Assembly: GCA_026874595.1 (NCBI GenBank)
Contig: CM049320.1
Location: 49,178,714-49,242,713 of the forward strand
Reading direction: 5' to 3'
DNA: 64,000 bases
Source of the DNA: Sipunculus nudus
Taxonomy: Eukaryota; Annelida; Sipuncula; Golfingiida; Sipunculidae
Part shown: one piece after another, positions 1-11,589 of the stretch
Layout of the letters: the number at the start of each line of letters is the position of its first letter
Numbering within the stretch: position 1 is the stretch's first letter
Program-made: the position numbers and the translations under genes
The notes under the pieces: model-generated
What the model was told of the DNA's origin: nothing
The model's database searches: none
Seen by the model: the letters and a program-made list of their open reading frames with translations, nothing else

Positions 1-2379
1 CATAGGTGTTATATTTTGTGGGTTACATATAGCGCGCAATGTATATGTGAGTTTATTTACGTAATTAATGACTGGTTTCCTTAAAAAAAAAGACTTTGTT
101 CAGAATACTTAATTCATATGTGTTATATTCAAAGAAAGGTGTTCGTCTTGTTGTTTGACTGTCCGTAAGTAAACACAAATCTAAACTGTTACACTTAATA
201 ATATTTCACTGTTTCATAAGGTTCCTCGATAATGTACGTGAAAATAAGAATAGTTCACGATGAATTTATATTCTGTGATATAATCCTTTACCAAATACTG
301 ATCACGTGACTTTTATGAACATTTAAGCTGGAGGTGAGGTTATTTAATAATTATGTTGACCGATTTCTGTGAGAAAAAAATTATCTTTTGTATGGTTATT
401 TTGCCTATTTGATCCAACGGTGGCCACACTTAAACTGAAATGGTATTATCAGTTTCTTGGTATTTTATTATTGTTTCACATTATCATGCACAATATTGCA
501 CAGAATGAATTTAAGGCTCTTGCTTTTCTTCTTGTAAATGACAAACTTTAGCCAACAGCGAATCATTAAGCAAATCATTACCATTAGAAAATAGAATGTT
601 CAAACGTTCATGCTTGAATACTATAAAAGGCTTGAATAATCAATCCATCGATTGTATGAATATAAAAATAATGTATTTAAAAGAGAACCACTTCTCAGTA
701 TGCAAATGAGACACAAATGTACTACCAGGTCAGGTCATGTAAAATGGAAGCCTCTAGGTATATTCAAGATATGCTTAGGGAAACTTAGTAAGTAATATAT
801 AATAATATAATATATAATAATGTTGTGTTTATCTTTATCATTAATTGTGTTGTTCGGTAGATAGGTTGTTTATGTATCAGGTATTGTAACTTACTAGGCT
901 ACAGTTTGTTATGATCAGCTATTATTATTATGATTAAGATTCTGGAGGGCTAGTAGCTTCTTTGGGGGGGGGGGGGGCACTTAGCTGGTAATTTCCATGT
1001 AGATATTTCTTGTTTGCAAGAATCTTCGTTGTGGTGCCCTTAATAATAAAATAGTGCCAGATGGTCATCGCCGCCTCATGGTTAGTTAGTCACAGTAGAA
1101 TCGTTCTACGGACGACGTAACGTAAGACGCAGATTGGCACAAAGCAGGATGTGTTGTTAAATTCCCCGAGAGGATGATTACTGGTCCTAGAGTTTTGTGT
1201 TTAGCCGAGCATGGCGTAGGAATACTTTGTGTGTTGAAAAAAAATGTATTTGCTTACGGCGGGCGAAAGCAAGGGAACTGTGTTTTCTTGAAGTACTGTT
1301 TGTGAAACTGGAACCGTCCAATGGTGGGCAAAAGCCATTTGTGACGTTCTCAGAAATAAACCCGTTCTGTTGCAAACCCTAGACTCGAAATTTCTGGACT
1401 TTTGCTTTAAAGTTCCAGGAAAATTTATGTCACTATTCTTTGGGTTCCTTTTTCGGTGGACAGGAATACATAACCTTAAATTGAAGAAATGGCTTTTGAT
1501 TAATAAAAGACGATACAAATGATCTGAATCATCCTGGTTTTATTCAAATATAATATATATACCATATATTAGTTTTTTTTGCATACAGGATATGTTTACC
1601 ATCATGTAACAGTTTCAATGTAACATACACTGATGACGGCGCTTACAGCTTTTTCCCTTTATTTTTAAATAAACGCTATTAAGATATTGTATGGCACAAT
1701 TCAAGGGGAGAGTTTAAATTTGGAAGAGTTGAGAAAAAAAAATTAACATGATTTGATGATGATGCAACATCATAAAGCTGAGCAGCTAAATAGGAATGCA
1801 AACCAGAAAAAAAAAAAAACAAGCGGGGGTAAGAAACGATAACGTATGGCCTGGGTAAAATATCACAGATGTAGGTAAAAATATCATGAGTTGATTATGC
1901 TTCAATGCAACTGTTTTTACTGGACAGTGAAATTGTACAGGAGCTTTCTAACACCAAATCCTCGATATTCTGCTGCTTATGGCCCTTTCATTTCAAGCCT
2001 CTGTCTCGTCTGCTTGAGTGAGATTTTCGATCGACAACGGCTGAAATGAAAACAAAAACATTGCTGTTTGTAGGACGTCTTCGCTTTAAAATACCTGGGT
2101 TTGAAATACATTGTCTAATGCTGGGATCAGGATGATGGTACGCACCAGCTTGTGATCGCCAAGTGAAACGTGTCAACACGCGATTAAAGAACACATGTCG
2201 ACCCATGGGTTAAGAATTATACTGTAAAATGAATGACAATTGTTTTCATCACTGATGTTATGTATAAAAACAATGCTAGAAATATGTAGAACAATGGATA
2301 TATATGTATATATTTATGTGTGTGTGTGTGTGTATAAACACTGTTTCAAAACACAAACGTTTATTCTCTTTTATTATTA
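1..2379. other. gene-poor stretch downstream of the SH2 exons
   Basis: I see no convincing exon here. Further exons of the SH2 gene would be expected on the minus strand, here or beyond the window edge, but none could be recognised. The stretch holds a poly-G run near 965-977, an A run near 1808-1820 and a short GT repeat near 2318-2332. Short open frames around 1200-1500 on both strands overlap each other and resemble no family I know. Confidence 0.5.
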
Positions 2380-2421
2380 TTATGTGAGTGATTTTAATGT
2401 GCTTGTGTAGTGAACTCTCAC

Positions 2422-3429
2422 CGTTTCAGGCCGTATGAGGCTCCCTGTCGCTTCCACAATGCAGTTTTCTTTATAATACCGGACCAGGTCCTTGAGGCTG
2501 ATAAATTCCTCTCCCTTCCTGATCGCGTATTTACCATCCTGTAAAACAAGTTTTATTTTACATTCAGTTCTATTTTGTAATATGAATACATTAAAAGAAT
2601 GGCTCCCCAATAGTTTTATTTTCAGTAATGTTTCCTGTATGAGACAGGTCAGGGACCTCTGATTCCGCATCTCACGTTAAAGAAAACTTTTTAAACAAAT
2701 ACTCAGATGGCGAGGTTTCCATGCGTCGAGAGGAAAATTAAAGAACGTTGGAACTGAAAAAAGAGCTTCAAATCTACTTAACTCTAACACTTTAGTCCGC
2801 AGAGCGCAAACTTCCGCCACATTCTAAACAACCCTGCTTGATCAGCTAATTTTTTTGTGATCATGGTTAAAATAAAAGGAATCTCAGATGCACATTCCGT
2901 TCATCTGGACTTGATTTTTAATGATGCTTTCCAAATCATAATATCATATCAGGTGAAGATAGAAAACAAACATTTTGAAGTTTACAATATATGTTTATAA
3001 TTAAATTTTGAAAGCTTTTGAAATAATCCAAAATATGTCTATGAGAGAGAGCAGGCATTTATTTAAAGGCCTAATTAAAAAAATCTACAAACTATAATTA
3101 CCATATATAAGACTTCTTGTAAAAGGTCAACTATTCAAATAGATATTTGTTAGTGAAAACCTTTTTTTCAAACAGGCAGATTCTGGGTAACAAACTGACG
3201 GGCATCAATTTGTTTTCATAAAAACCTCACCTACCAGATAATAAATTTTAACGTGTTTGACCGTTGAGTCTGTCAGTACAGACAGGACGACATCACTGGG
3301 CTCGGACCGGTTTCGCCAGATGAAGAAAGTTCCGTCCTTTCCTCTTGCTCTGAGGTAGGTCTCCGCTTCCTCTACGTCCATCTCACCATGACACCAACTT
3401 GAAATTACAATAGCCATTCTAAGTACCAT
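2422..3429 (-). CDS. SH2-domain protein, two internal exons (partial gene)
   Basis: Two minus-strand exons join into one SH2 domain. The first (about 3429 or 3397 down to 3235) starts the domain with WCHGEM, runs through GTFFIW and ends HVKIYYL. The second (2538-2422) begins DGKYAIRKGEEF and carries the C-terminal half with LVRYYKENCIVE. The donor CTG|GTAGGT and acceptor TTTTACAG|GAT give a phase-0 intron, and the joined domain needs no gap against SHP-type C-terminal SH2 domains. The second exon ends at a good donor (ACG|GTGAGA), so the gene continues leftward. The likely role is binding phosphotyrosine partners in signalling, but the FLVRES Arg position is Trp (TGG), which should weaken or abolish that binding. 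The start is unsettled: an in-frame ATG lies at 3429 and an acceptor-like AATTTCAAG precedes 3397. I read it as closest to SHP/Vav/Syk-type SH2 domains; no catalytic domain is visible in the window. Confidence 0.75.
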
Positions 3430-3853
3430 AGCCTAAATTTTTGAAAAGAAGAGGAAGAGAAATATAACTAGACATGCACTAATCGTGAAAGTTCTTTGGC
3501 ATATCTATTAGAATTAAGGCGATAGCTCTGAAAAGCACCCAAGGCAAGTACTGCTGGTAATTGATGATAAATCAATTTGTTGTTGAAAAAAAAAACACTT
3601 TTAAATATAAATACCCTCATGATTTGTAAAATAAATATAACTTATACCAGACAATGTAAACATCAATTTTTTATATGTAATTTAAAGGGACTTTCACTTA
3701 TTCAGTGTCACAAAAAAAGACCAATGCTCCACTGCGTTCTCGTTATCAATGTATCATATGGATGACGAATATACCATTTTAATCCCATAAAACCAAGACC
3801 TATCTTCCAACAATATTTGATTCTATATGCATATATTCAAAATGATAGATTTC

Positions 3854-5062
3854 TCACTCTGGGGATGTATTTGGAGGTTCTGTTGCCGTTGTTTCTACCT
3901 CAATCGGTATCTTCTTTGTAACTTCTGACACAAACATCTGTTCCTTTGGTGCAAGACTGTCGTCATGACAACGGCATGTATCAGACATTTCCTCCTCCTC
4001 TTTAACTTCCGGCTTCTCTTCTTCAGTGACTACTATAGGTATAGCTTTCACCTCACCTAGTTCATCCACTCGATCAGACTTTTCGAAAAGGAGTTCACAC
4101 GACTGTCTGGATTTCAGATCTTCCGACATGGTCAGGAGTTCAAGGCCTCGTTTCTCAACCTTAGCGAGTTGTTTTATTTTCTCAGCAGACACCTTTTCAC
4201 GATCACCGGTTTCGTCGAAAACTGAAATATTGTTAACCTTGTCTATAATGTAATTTATTTTATCCCTCTCGTTCAGGAGAGGAATTAAATACTGAACCTC
4301 AAGTTCCTCTGTGAGCCTCAGTTCCTCTCGGCTTATTAGTTGTCTTCTGATATTGCTTTCATTGCGTATTTCTTCCCTTACCTTTTCGACCTTAGAAAAC
4401 TCTGTGAAATTCCGCTGCAGGTTAGAGACTGATGTGTTGCGCAATGATACAATGATGTGATGAAGGTTCTCTGACAATCTGTCTACTTCAGTTCCAAGGG
4501 TTTGAAAGTAGTTCTCATGCCCATGGTGGGCCTGTGACAATGCGCATGAATCGCATAAGGTTTCAGAACACTTCCGGCAAAATAGTTCATATGGTCGACC
4601 GTGCGCGTCGCACAAATTCGTCTTTTCTTGTGTCTGCTTTGATATCTCAGCCACATCGTGTCTCTGAAAATGAGGAATTACATCATGGCGGTCTTTGCAG
4701 GATTCACACAGATATTTGTGACACGTGTTACACACGTGATCAGCAGTGCGTGTCCTGCGATAATTTTCAGTACAGTTCTGACACAGAGCGGCTCTATTAA
4801 GATCCTCCGCCAGCTGAGCCACCATAAAGTTTATGGGTAATTTTGCAATTCCGCCTGAAGATAGATTGGTCACGTGCCTACACGTCGGACAAGCCAGTTT
4901 CTTCTTCTTGGATTTGCCGACTAACCTGAGGAGACAGGATTCGCAGAACGTGTGGACACAGGATAGCGCTCGAGGTGAGCGGCCATCCATAGACATCAGA
5001 CAAATCTGACATTCTGTCAATAAGATCTGGCCCTGAAGGAGCGCGCTACCGTCTGTCGCCAT
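3854..5062 (-). CDS. TRIM-family RING/B-box/coiled-coil protein, intronless
   Basis: A single open frame of 402 residues begins with ATG in MATDGSALLQ. A C3HC4 RING finger spans about residues 18-61 (C18, C21, C35, H37, C40, C43, C58, C61). A first B-box lies at about 94-135 (CQNC, CNTC, CESC, HDV) and a second at about 151-182 (CDAH, FCRKC, CDSC, HHGH). A probable coiled coil of about 120 residues follows (195-320), then an acidic tail with runs of Glu near 348-358. Proteins of this build are E3 ubiquitin ligases that dimerise through the coiled coil. There is no NHL, SPRY or filamin domain, so any target recognition would rest on the coiled coil and tail. Absence of introns fits the mollusc pattern of expanded single-exon TRIM genes (family knowledge). 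It lies just upstream of the SH2 exons on the same strand but has its own stop codon. Confidence 0.93.
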   Translation of the reverse strand: MATDGSALLQGQILLTECQICLMSMDGRSPRALSCVHTFCESCLLRLVGKSKKKKLACPTCRHVTNLSSGGIAKLPINFMVAQLAEDLNRAALCQNCTENYRRTRTADHVCNTCHKYLCESCKDRHDVIPHFQRHDVAEISKQTQEKTNLCDAHGRPYELFCRKCSETLCDSCALSQAHHGHENYFQTLGTEVDRLSENLHHIIVSLRNTSVSNLQRNFTEFSKVEKVREEIRNESNIRRQLISREELRLTEELEVQYLIPLLNERDKINYIIDKVNNISVFDETGDREKVSAEKIKQLAKVEKRGLELLTMSEDLKSRQSCELLFEKSDRVDELGEVKAIPIVVTEEEKPEVKEEEEMSDTCRCHDDSLAPKEQMFVSEVTKKIPIEVETTATEPPNTSPE

Positions 5063-5224
5063 GACGCCTTTACCTGCAGCAAAATGACTGCGTTAAATAA
5101 AAAAGTAAGGTATATGTATACAGAGAACCTCCTCGGTGTCCGACCATTAGAAAAAACAAGTGCCTCAGGGGTCATGACGCTCAGCTGACTAGAAAAACAT
5201 TCACAAAAGGAATTTGATCGATCC

Positions 5225-6270
5225 CAAATTTAGTAGGTGGTATCCCCATTCAACTTAAGCATAGCTTAGAGGATATGGGTAAAAGAGACCTAATTTTAGC
5301 TTTCCAAGGAGATTTTTCATGGACCTCCCATGATTTTAAGTTAGAAGAGTCTAAGTGCAATGGTTAGAGTTTGTGCCCTGTTAACTGATGACCGCATCTT
5401 TGAACGTCTCAAAAGTAAAAATTAAAGAAAATGCATAAAAATTTGAAAAAAATTCAGGTGGAACGTCTCTTCATTTTAAATTAGATAATTCTAGGTTGAA
5501 TGGTTACGATTTGTACCCTGTTAACAGACGACTGCATCGTTGAAGGTCTAAAAAAATAGAGAAAAAGATGCATGAAAATTAAAAAATAAAATACAGATGG
5601 CGCCTCCACTCTGCAGAAACGGATGAAACATTCCATGATCAATATCCATGCAAAAAATCATGGTGATAAATACATTAGTTATTCAGATACTTGAGCATTT
5701 GTATCAAATTTTTCATTATTCTTTGGGACACTTCCGAACCCCATAGCTTGAAGGAAATGGGTAACAGAGACCTAATTTAGATTTCCAAGGAACTTTTCAT
5801 GGGCCTCCCTGCATGTCAAGAGAGAAGATTCTAGGTGCAGTTGTTACGCTTTGTGTCCTGATAACAGATGACCACATCTTAAGAGGTCTCAAAAATAGAG
5901 AAAAATATTCGTAAAAATCGAAAAAAATACAGGTGGCGCCACCAGACTGCAGAAACTGATGAAACATTCCATGATTAATATCCATGCCAAGAATCATGGT
6001 GATCAGTGCTATAGTTGTTCAGACACATGTGTTTGTATCAAATTTCCTTTATACTCGGAGATACTTCAGAACCCCATAGCTTAAACGATATGGATAACAG
6101 AGACCTAATTTCAGGTTTCAATGGAGATTTTCATCGACCTCCCTAGATAATAAGCTAGAAGATTTCAGAACTAGCGGTTACGAATTGTGCCTGGTTAACG
6201 GACAGACGGACAGACAGACAGATGGACGCCAGACAAAGAGTAATCGCTTTACATCAGATGATTTTCAGTC
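5225..6270. repeat. degenerate tandem repeat with GACA-rich tail
   Basis: Recurring blocks sit at about 5270, 5751 and 6084 (GGTAACAGAGACCTAATTT-like) and at 5598 and 5937 (CTGCAGAAACNGATGAAACA-like), with spacings of about 480 and 335 bases. A partial unit near 5460-5600 is also visible. The array ends at about 6200-6230 in a GACGGACAGACAGACAGA run, then CGCCAGACAAAGAGTAAT. Repeats ending this way are common in bivalve genomes (my recollection). No coding potential was seen. Confidence 0.75.
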
Positions 6271-9200
6271 AGCTGAGCTAAAAATGTTTTGGATGATTCA
6301 CTCTGCCTTCACTTCAGTTAAAGAGTAGGGGGTTTCTGTTTGTGGAGAATTGAAATCCATCAACTAAAGCGAAAAGACGTTCTCTTAACACGGAATTTTC
6401 TTCCTTATTCATGTTTTGACCTTCATCTAATTGAAATGAAGACAGTTTATATTTTGTTTTTCATTTTTTCTTTTTATTTTTTACATTGAACTTGTGCAAT
6501 TTGTTTATATTTGTAGATATATTGCAACGGCGCTGAATGTCTGAATTCTGTAGCAGACATTAAAGTGTACCAAGACCCACTTTTAAATATTGATAATCTG
6601 CACATATTTCGGTTGTATATACAACAAAGAAATAATTCCATATGATGGAAGTAAGTTTTGTCCCATTGTACCACTATTACACCCTTAATTACAGTACCAA
6701 TTATGCCCAAATTCGAGAACTCCCGAAACTGAAAACGCGGTCGGCAACATTCGGCAATAATCGTAGTATGACGTCACACTAGGCACACGTCTGGCGTCTT
6801 GGTAAACCTGTGTACATTTGAGTCAGCTGTGCTTGGACCAGAAAAAAAACGAAAAACATGGTTTTAAAGCGTGTTTTTACAAATTGTTCGAATTCTTAGA
6901 TAGATGAATACATCATGCATTCATTCTCGCTTTCGCATTCCGTTACATGTGTACAGTGGGAGACAGATGACAGGGTGATGCGATGAAACGTTACTTCAAA
7001 ACAACAACCAAAATGCAACAGAACTGTCAAGAGGGCCACGGACGAATCTGCAATATAATCACTGTATATGTATCAGTGTCACTATTATATTCAGCGTGAA
7101 CTCTTAGACATATCAGTCAGATAGGCACCTAAATTAAAAAAAAGAATGCCCCTCCGACAGTTCATGTTTACAAGGAAAAGAGCCAGGTGATATGCCCTCA
7201 GCTGCTCAGCAGCGGTGGTCAAGCGGGAGCCGACTGACACTGCACTGGGTAAGTTCGCGATTGAATAAAAAATCAGACTCTAAACTACACACTGATGATT
7301 TATATCAGGAAAATGGTAAAAAATATTATTTCTTAGTTTGTCATATTTTGTCTGAATGTATGCTTGGCCACTTATGTATGTATCATTGTGTTCAACGGGG
7401 GAAGTTGGACGGTGCGTCCTGCACGGGCGCGGTAAACAACGGCCGAACGAAGTGAATGCATAATATAATAAGTCAAGTGTCAAGCGCTGGATTAAAATTG
7501 TAATTGAAGAAATTATCAAATAATGCATACAATTTTAACTATATTGCAATTTATTTTTGGTATATGTTCATTAAGGATAACTCAAAATGTATTTGCGGGT
7601 AGCCTTGTCGCCATATTCTTACCACATAACGCACGAACTTTTTAAATATATTCCGTCAGGTGTCAGACACGTGGCCGCTTTTCCCATGCACTGTGTACCA
7701 TATATATTGGCACCCGTGACGCATAGTGATTCTTTCGGCCTAACTGCAACTAATAAGGCCATGAGATACTTTGTACTGAACATTGTGACAGAGCTGACGG
7801 TATGCGCTATGCGTCTTGACGAAGGGTTGAGGGAATTTGTTTAATTACAACAGTTTTACACGTATTAAAATGAAGCCATTACTACATACTTTCCCCTGTT
7901 ATACTGCATTGTTTTCTTGTTATTTTATAGTTAAAGCTTTGTACTGAATATGATGTAAGGGTACATTTTGTTTTCTTTATACTTGGATTATAATGATAGT
8001 GATACAAAGAAGTAAGTAGTGATTCAAAACTTGTAATGCAATCATTATAAGTATGTGGGAAATGTATATTTTACTTTACTAGTCCTTCTAAAGATTGGCT
8101 TATACCAAGTTCGGATCTCACGGATTCAATGCGCATTTGGTTTTATAATATTAACTATTCAATCATCCCCTGTGCAAGTTTCATCCACATAATTCATTGT
8201 CTAAGTTAGCAAAATAACAAAAAATGTCTCTTTTATATTTCATCCACTGCATATGTTTATGAGTTTTCATATGTATTCAATGAATGAACATGGAATAATG
8301 GAGATGGACTGACAGATTGAAACATTTTAATTCTCCTTGAGTCTAGAATGTAACACCCTCCTCCCCCCCCCCCCCCCGACATACACATATACATCAATGA
8401 CTTGCCCCTTGGACCTCTCCCTAATTCATTGAAAAATTAAAGTTTTTCTGTCATATGATATATAAATTGCCATATATAATTATAAAAAAAATATTTATGG
8501 TCATTGTAGAGATTACAGATACTAGATTGAACCAGCAAGTCTAGTATCATGGTCCAGGGAGAGGACATGGTGAATTACAAATGGGTGATTAAATGCCTTC
8601 CAGAATGTTAATTTTTAAATGCATCGAGTGTCTTAAATTATTTTCTTAAGCAGCATTTATTACATTAGTTAACTCTTTCTGCTGTTTCATATGTTGTGTC
8701 ATGAGAAAAGCATATACATTTAGTTAATTTTAAACATTAAACTTACTGTCTTGATATGTAAACTATATGTAAACTATATGAATATATATGAATATTAACT
8801 TATTCATTCTATACAAAAAAAAAACTTTCTGAAGGGTTCTATTTACCTATAGTAACTTTTTCATAACACAATTTCAGATATGCTTCCATTCTGCTAGACA
8901 GAATCTTCGCTGAACCAGAATGGAAAATACTTTTATTGTTGACATTTGACATCAGCATACTTCCACCACTGGCTGCAAAGTCACAACCAGGTGACCAAGG
9001 GAGGCCTCTGACATCATAAACCAGAAAAAGATGCCATCATGGACATACCTGAGAGCAGCGACAATCTCTTTTTCCTTTGTCTTTGCCTGATGTCTGACTG
9101 ACTGTAAAAAATGCTTTCAGGATCCGTCACTGCTACTCATTTATTTTGATACTTTTTGCATATGGTATATTAACATGAATTCTGTAAATAACTTGTGATA

Positions 9201-9954
9201 GGAAGATTTTCCACATCTTTAATAACATTGGTCTTTGATAACCTTGTTTAATTATTTTAAGGGCAAAATTATTTTATGCACTCTTAACTGTGTGCCTGCA
9301 TTATATATAAATAATACATCACACACAGTTGACAATCATTTCATTCGAACACAGCATGCATAAATATGGTATTAAGCATGGTATAAAACATTTTATTTTA
9401 TAAAACTGGCATAAACCCAACATGTTCTTCACCTGGTCCCAGGCCACAAGTCTCTCATATCTCATTATAACAGCAGGATGGTAACATCACACAAATTTTC
9501 TTCTCAAGAACGCCCAAGCACCATCTCACCAGCTGGCGGTAGGCAGAGTATCTGTACCTCCTGAAAAGGAATATTTTTTCCCATCATATTCACATGTTGG
9601 TAGAAATACTTATATAATTTCAGGGTTATAATAAAATGATGCATGAACTTCAAGGTTTTCAGTGCAATAAAGACTGGGAATCATCTGAAATCTTGTTTTG
9701 TTGCTGTACCAGTTTATGAGGATTAATATATTGTTTATGATGGTATTTATTAATCAGTTAAAGTGTGAATGAATTACTGGCTTGATATTTCAATATATCT
9801 GCATGTCTTACTAATAATTATATTGCATTAAAGCTAAATTGTTTTGAGGTCCATCATATAACTCTGCATAGGCGGCGAAACGGGGGGTAATGTTGGAAAA
9901 ACATACCAGTATTTCCTAGTACAGTTAGTATATTCTCCTTTACAGGACTGTAAA

Positions 9955-10005
<51 letters not shown>

Positions 10006-11040
10006 TATATATATACAGCTGCACACCCACCCCCCACCCCCCAGAATTTGAGGTACAAAAAAATATTGCTAATTTGATATATACTTTTTAAAATTTTTTC
10101 TAAGTAAGTATTGACCAATAAATGACAACAAATATGCACCAGAATGCAGTATCCCCCCCCCCCCCTGACATTTGGGTCATGCTATGGGTATATATATATG
10201 AATATTTGAATATTTCGCTTCGCTACCAATGCTCTGTATAAGATGCTGCTAAGATATTGTCCATTAGCACTGGCCATGGGTATCACCATTAACCCTTATA
10301 GGGTACTCTCAGTGGTGTACTAATAGTTAAGTATTATTAATGCACATTTCAAGGGCCAGTCAAGTATACTTTAAGGGGTACTTCAGGTCCATGCAGGCAC
10401 CATATAATTGTCACTGTATAAAATTTAAAGAGTAGAATTTACATACTTCATTCAAACATTTTTCCCTTAAAAGAATTTTCCATTTGCATTAGAATTGTCT
10501 GGATACTTCTTTATGGTGTAATATCATTCATATTGTCTTGGTTTATCAAATTAACATAAAACTGGAAGTTAAATCTACAGACTTAGGTAATGACAGTGAC
10601 TAGTACTGATAATGTACCCAGTGTACATTGGCTGTAGCCTACGACTAATAGTGTAATCTGGACTTGAGGCTGCAGCCTGTAGGCCAAGGCAAATGTTGAC
10701 ATGCATGGCACACAAACGGCAACGGTCAGCATATTTAATCATTATTTACAGCGATCCAGCTTTCAACAACAAGAATCCAGCGAGTCATACCAAAATATAT
10801 TTATCCTCAGATATCTTATTAAAAAATTTATGGAAATGTGGACGATAACTACTAAATAGTAAACGGTACAAAACGTATGTCTTAGGTGCGAAACGCCAGG
10901 TGTCGTTGTCACGCTGTCAGTGTCGACAGGAGAACGTATTGATAATTTGTATCCAAAAGTTATACTATAACCGTTCTCTTTATGTGACAGCAAGCTCAAA
11001 CGTTTGGAATCGCTTTGTTCTGTGAAAAGCTGACCCACAA
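6271..11040. other. intergenic, no recognised gene
   Basis: Low-GC sequence with scattered short open frames of no recognisable family. It contains a poly-C run near 8365-8379, a long TA dinucleotide tract at 9961-10015 and C runs near 10029-10042 and 10153-10165. A minus-strand open stretch around 10763-11070 could include an exon but shows no motif I recognise. Confidence 0.5.
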
Positions 11041-11334
11041 CACGTGAAGCGATGTCCGCATGGCGTATGTTGTCATGAAGGTGTCTCCGGAAGTACTCTG
11101 GAACCGGCCTTTACTACCTCCTTTCAATAGAGATAAAACGAGACTTACGCTCCCTATTACTACTCTGTCACGTGGTTACAGAAAACACACTGCTTGAGCG
11201 GCACTGTCAACATAATTTGACTGAAACGTAACGTCAAAGTCAATATGCTGTCTTAAAATGACATAATCAGAAAGTCAATAATACTTCTCCTTTTATATGA
11301 TCCCAAGAAAAGATAAAGAACTGTTTGAACTTAC

Positions 11335-11582
11335 CATTTGTTCCTCCCAATACGCTCCTCAAGATCAACATGATCAAGTTGACTATGTTCCTCCTCGTCT
11401 GTGCTGTCCGCCTCTAAATCGTATGGGTGGATTTCTCCAGCCTGCATGGTTGATCGACAACTCTTGGTTTGTTACTTTGTTTCTCCTTCCTCGCTGGACG
11501 GAATTACCTCGGATACACTGCGTGACCCGGCAAAATTCTCGTCAGCCCCGTCGTGGTCTTCAACCAGCGAGGTGTCTGCCAT
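11335..11582 (-). CDS. 5' exons of a probable P2X7R C-terminal-domain-like protein
   Basis: The reading starts at ATG 11582 (MADTSLVEDHDGADEN) and stays in one frame. An acidic stretch follows (EIHPYDLEADSTDEEE), then LEERIGRNK, before a strong donor TG|GTAAGT at 11335. The 'HPY..E' motif, acidic run and 'GRN-W' order match the start of the zinc-binding domain first described at the C terminus of P2X7 receptors and found in many invertebrate stand-alone proteins, where W is followed by Cys-rich sequence. A TAA at 11472-11474 interrupts the frame. Either a 66-base intron (11442-11507, GAG|GTAATT to CATGCAG|GCT, phase 0) removes it, or translation starts at the in-frame ATG at 11447. The Cys-containing downstream exons were not found. 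The domain assignment is inference from a short segment. Confidence 0.5.
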
Positions 11583-11589
11583 GTTGAAG

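Noticed and set aside
1988-2206. Next exon of the SH2 gene
   Set aside because: No splice signals at matching phase and no phosphatase or kinase motif.
4026-4840. Plus-strand frames antisense to the TRIM gene
   Set aside because: Shadows of the strongly supported minus-strand coding sequence.
10763-11070. Downstream exon of the P2X7R-tail-like gene
   Set aside because: Open frame exists, but it lacks the expected Cys/His pattern and the acceptor is weak.
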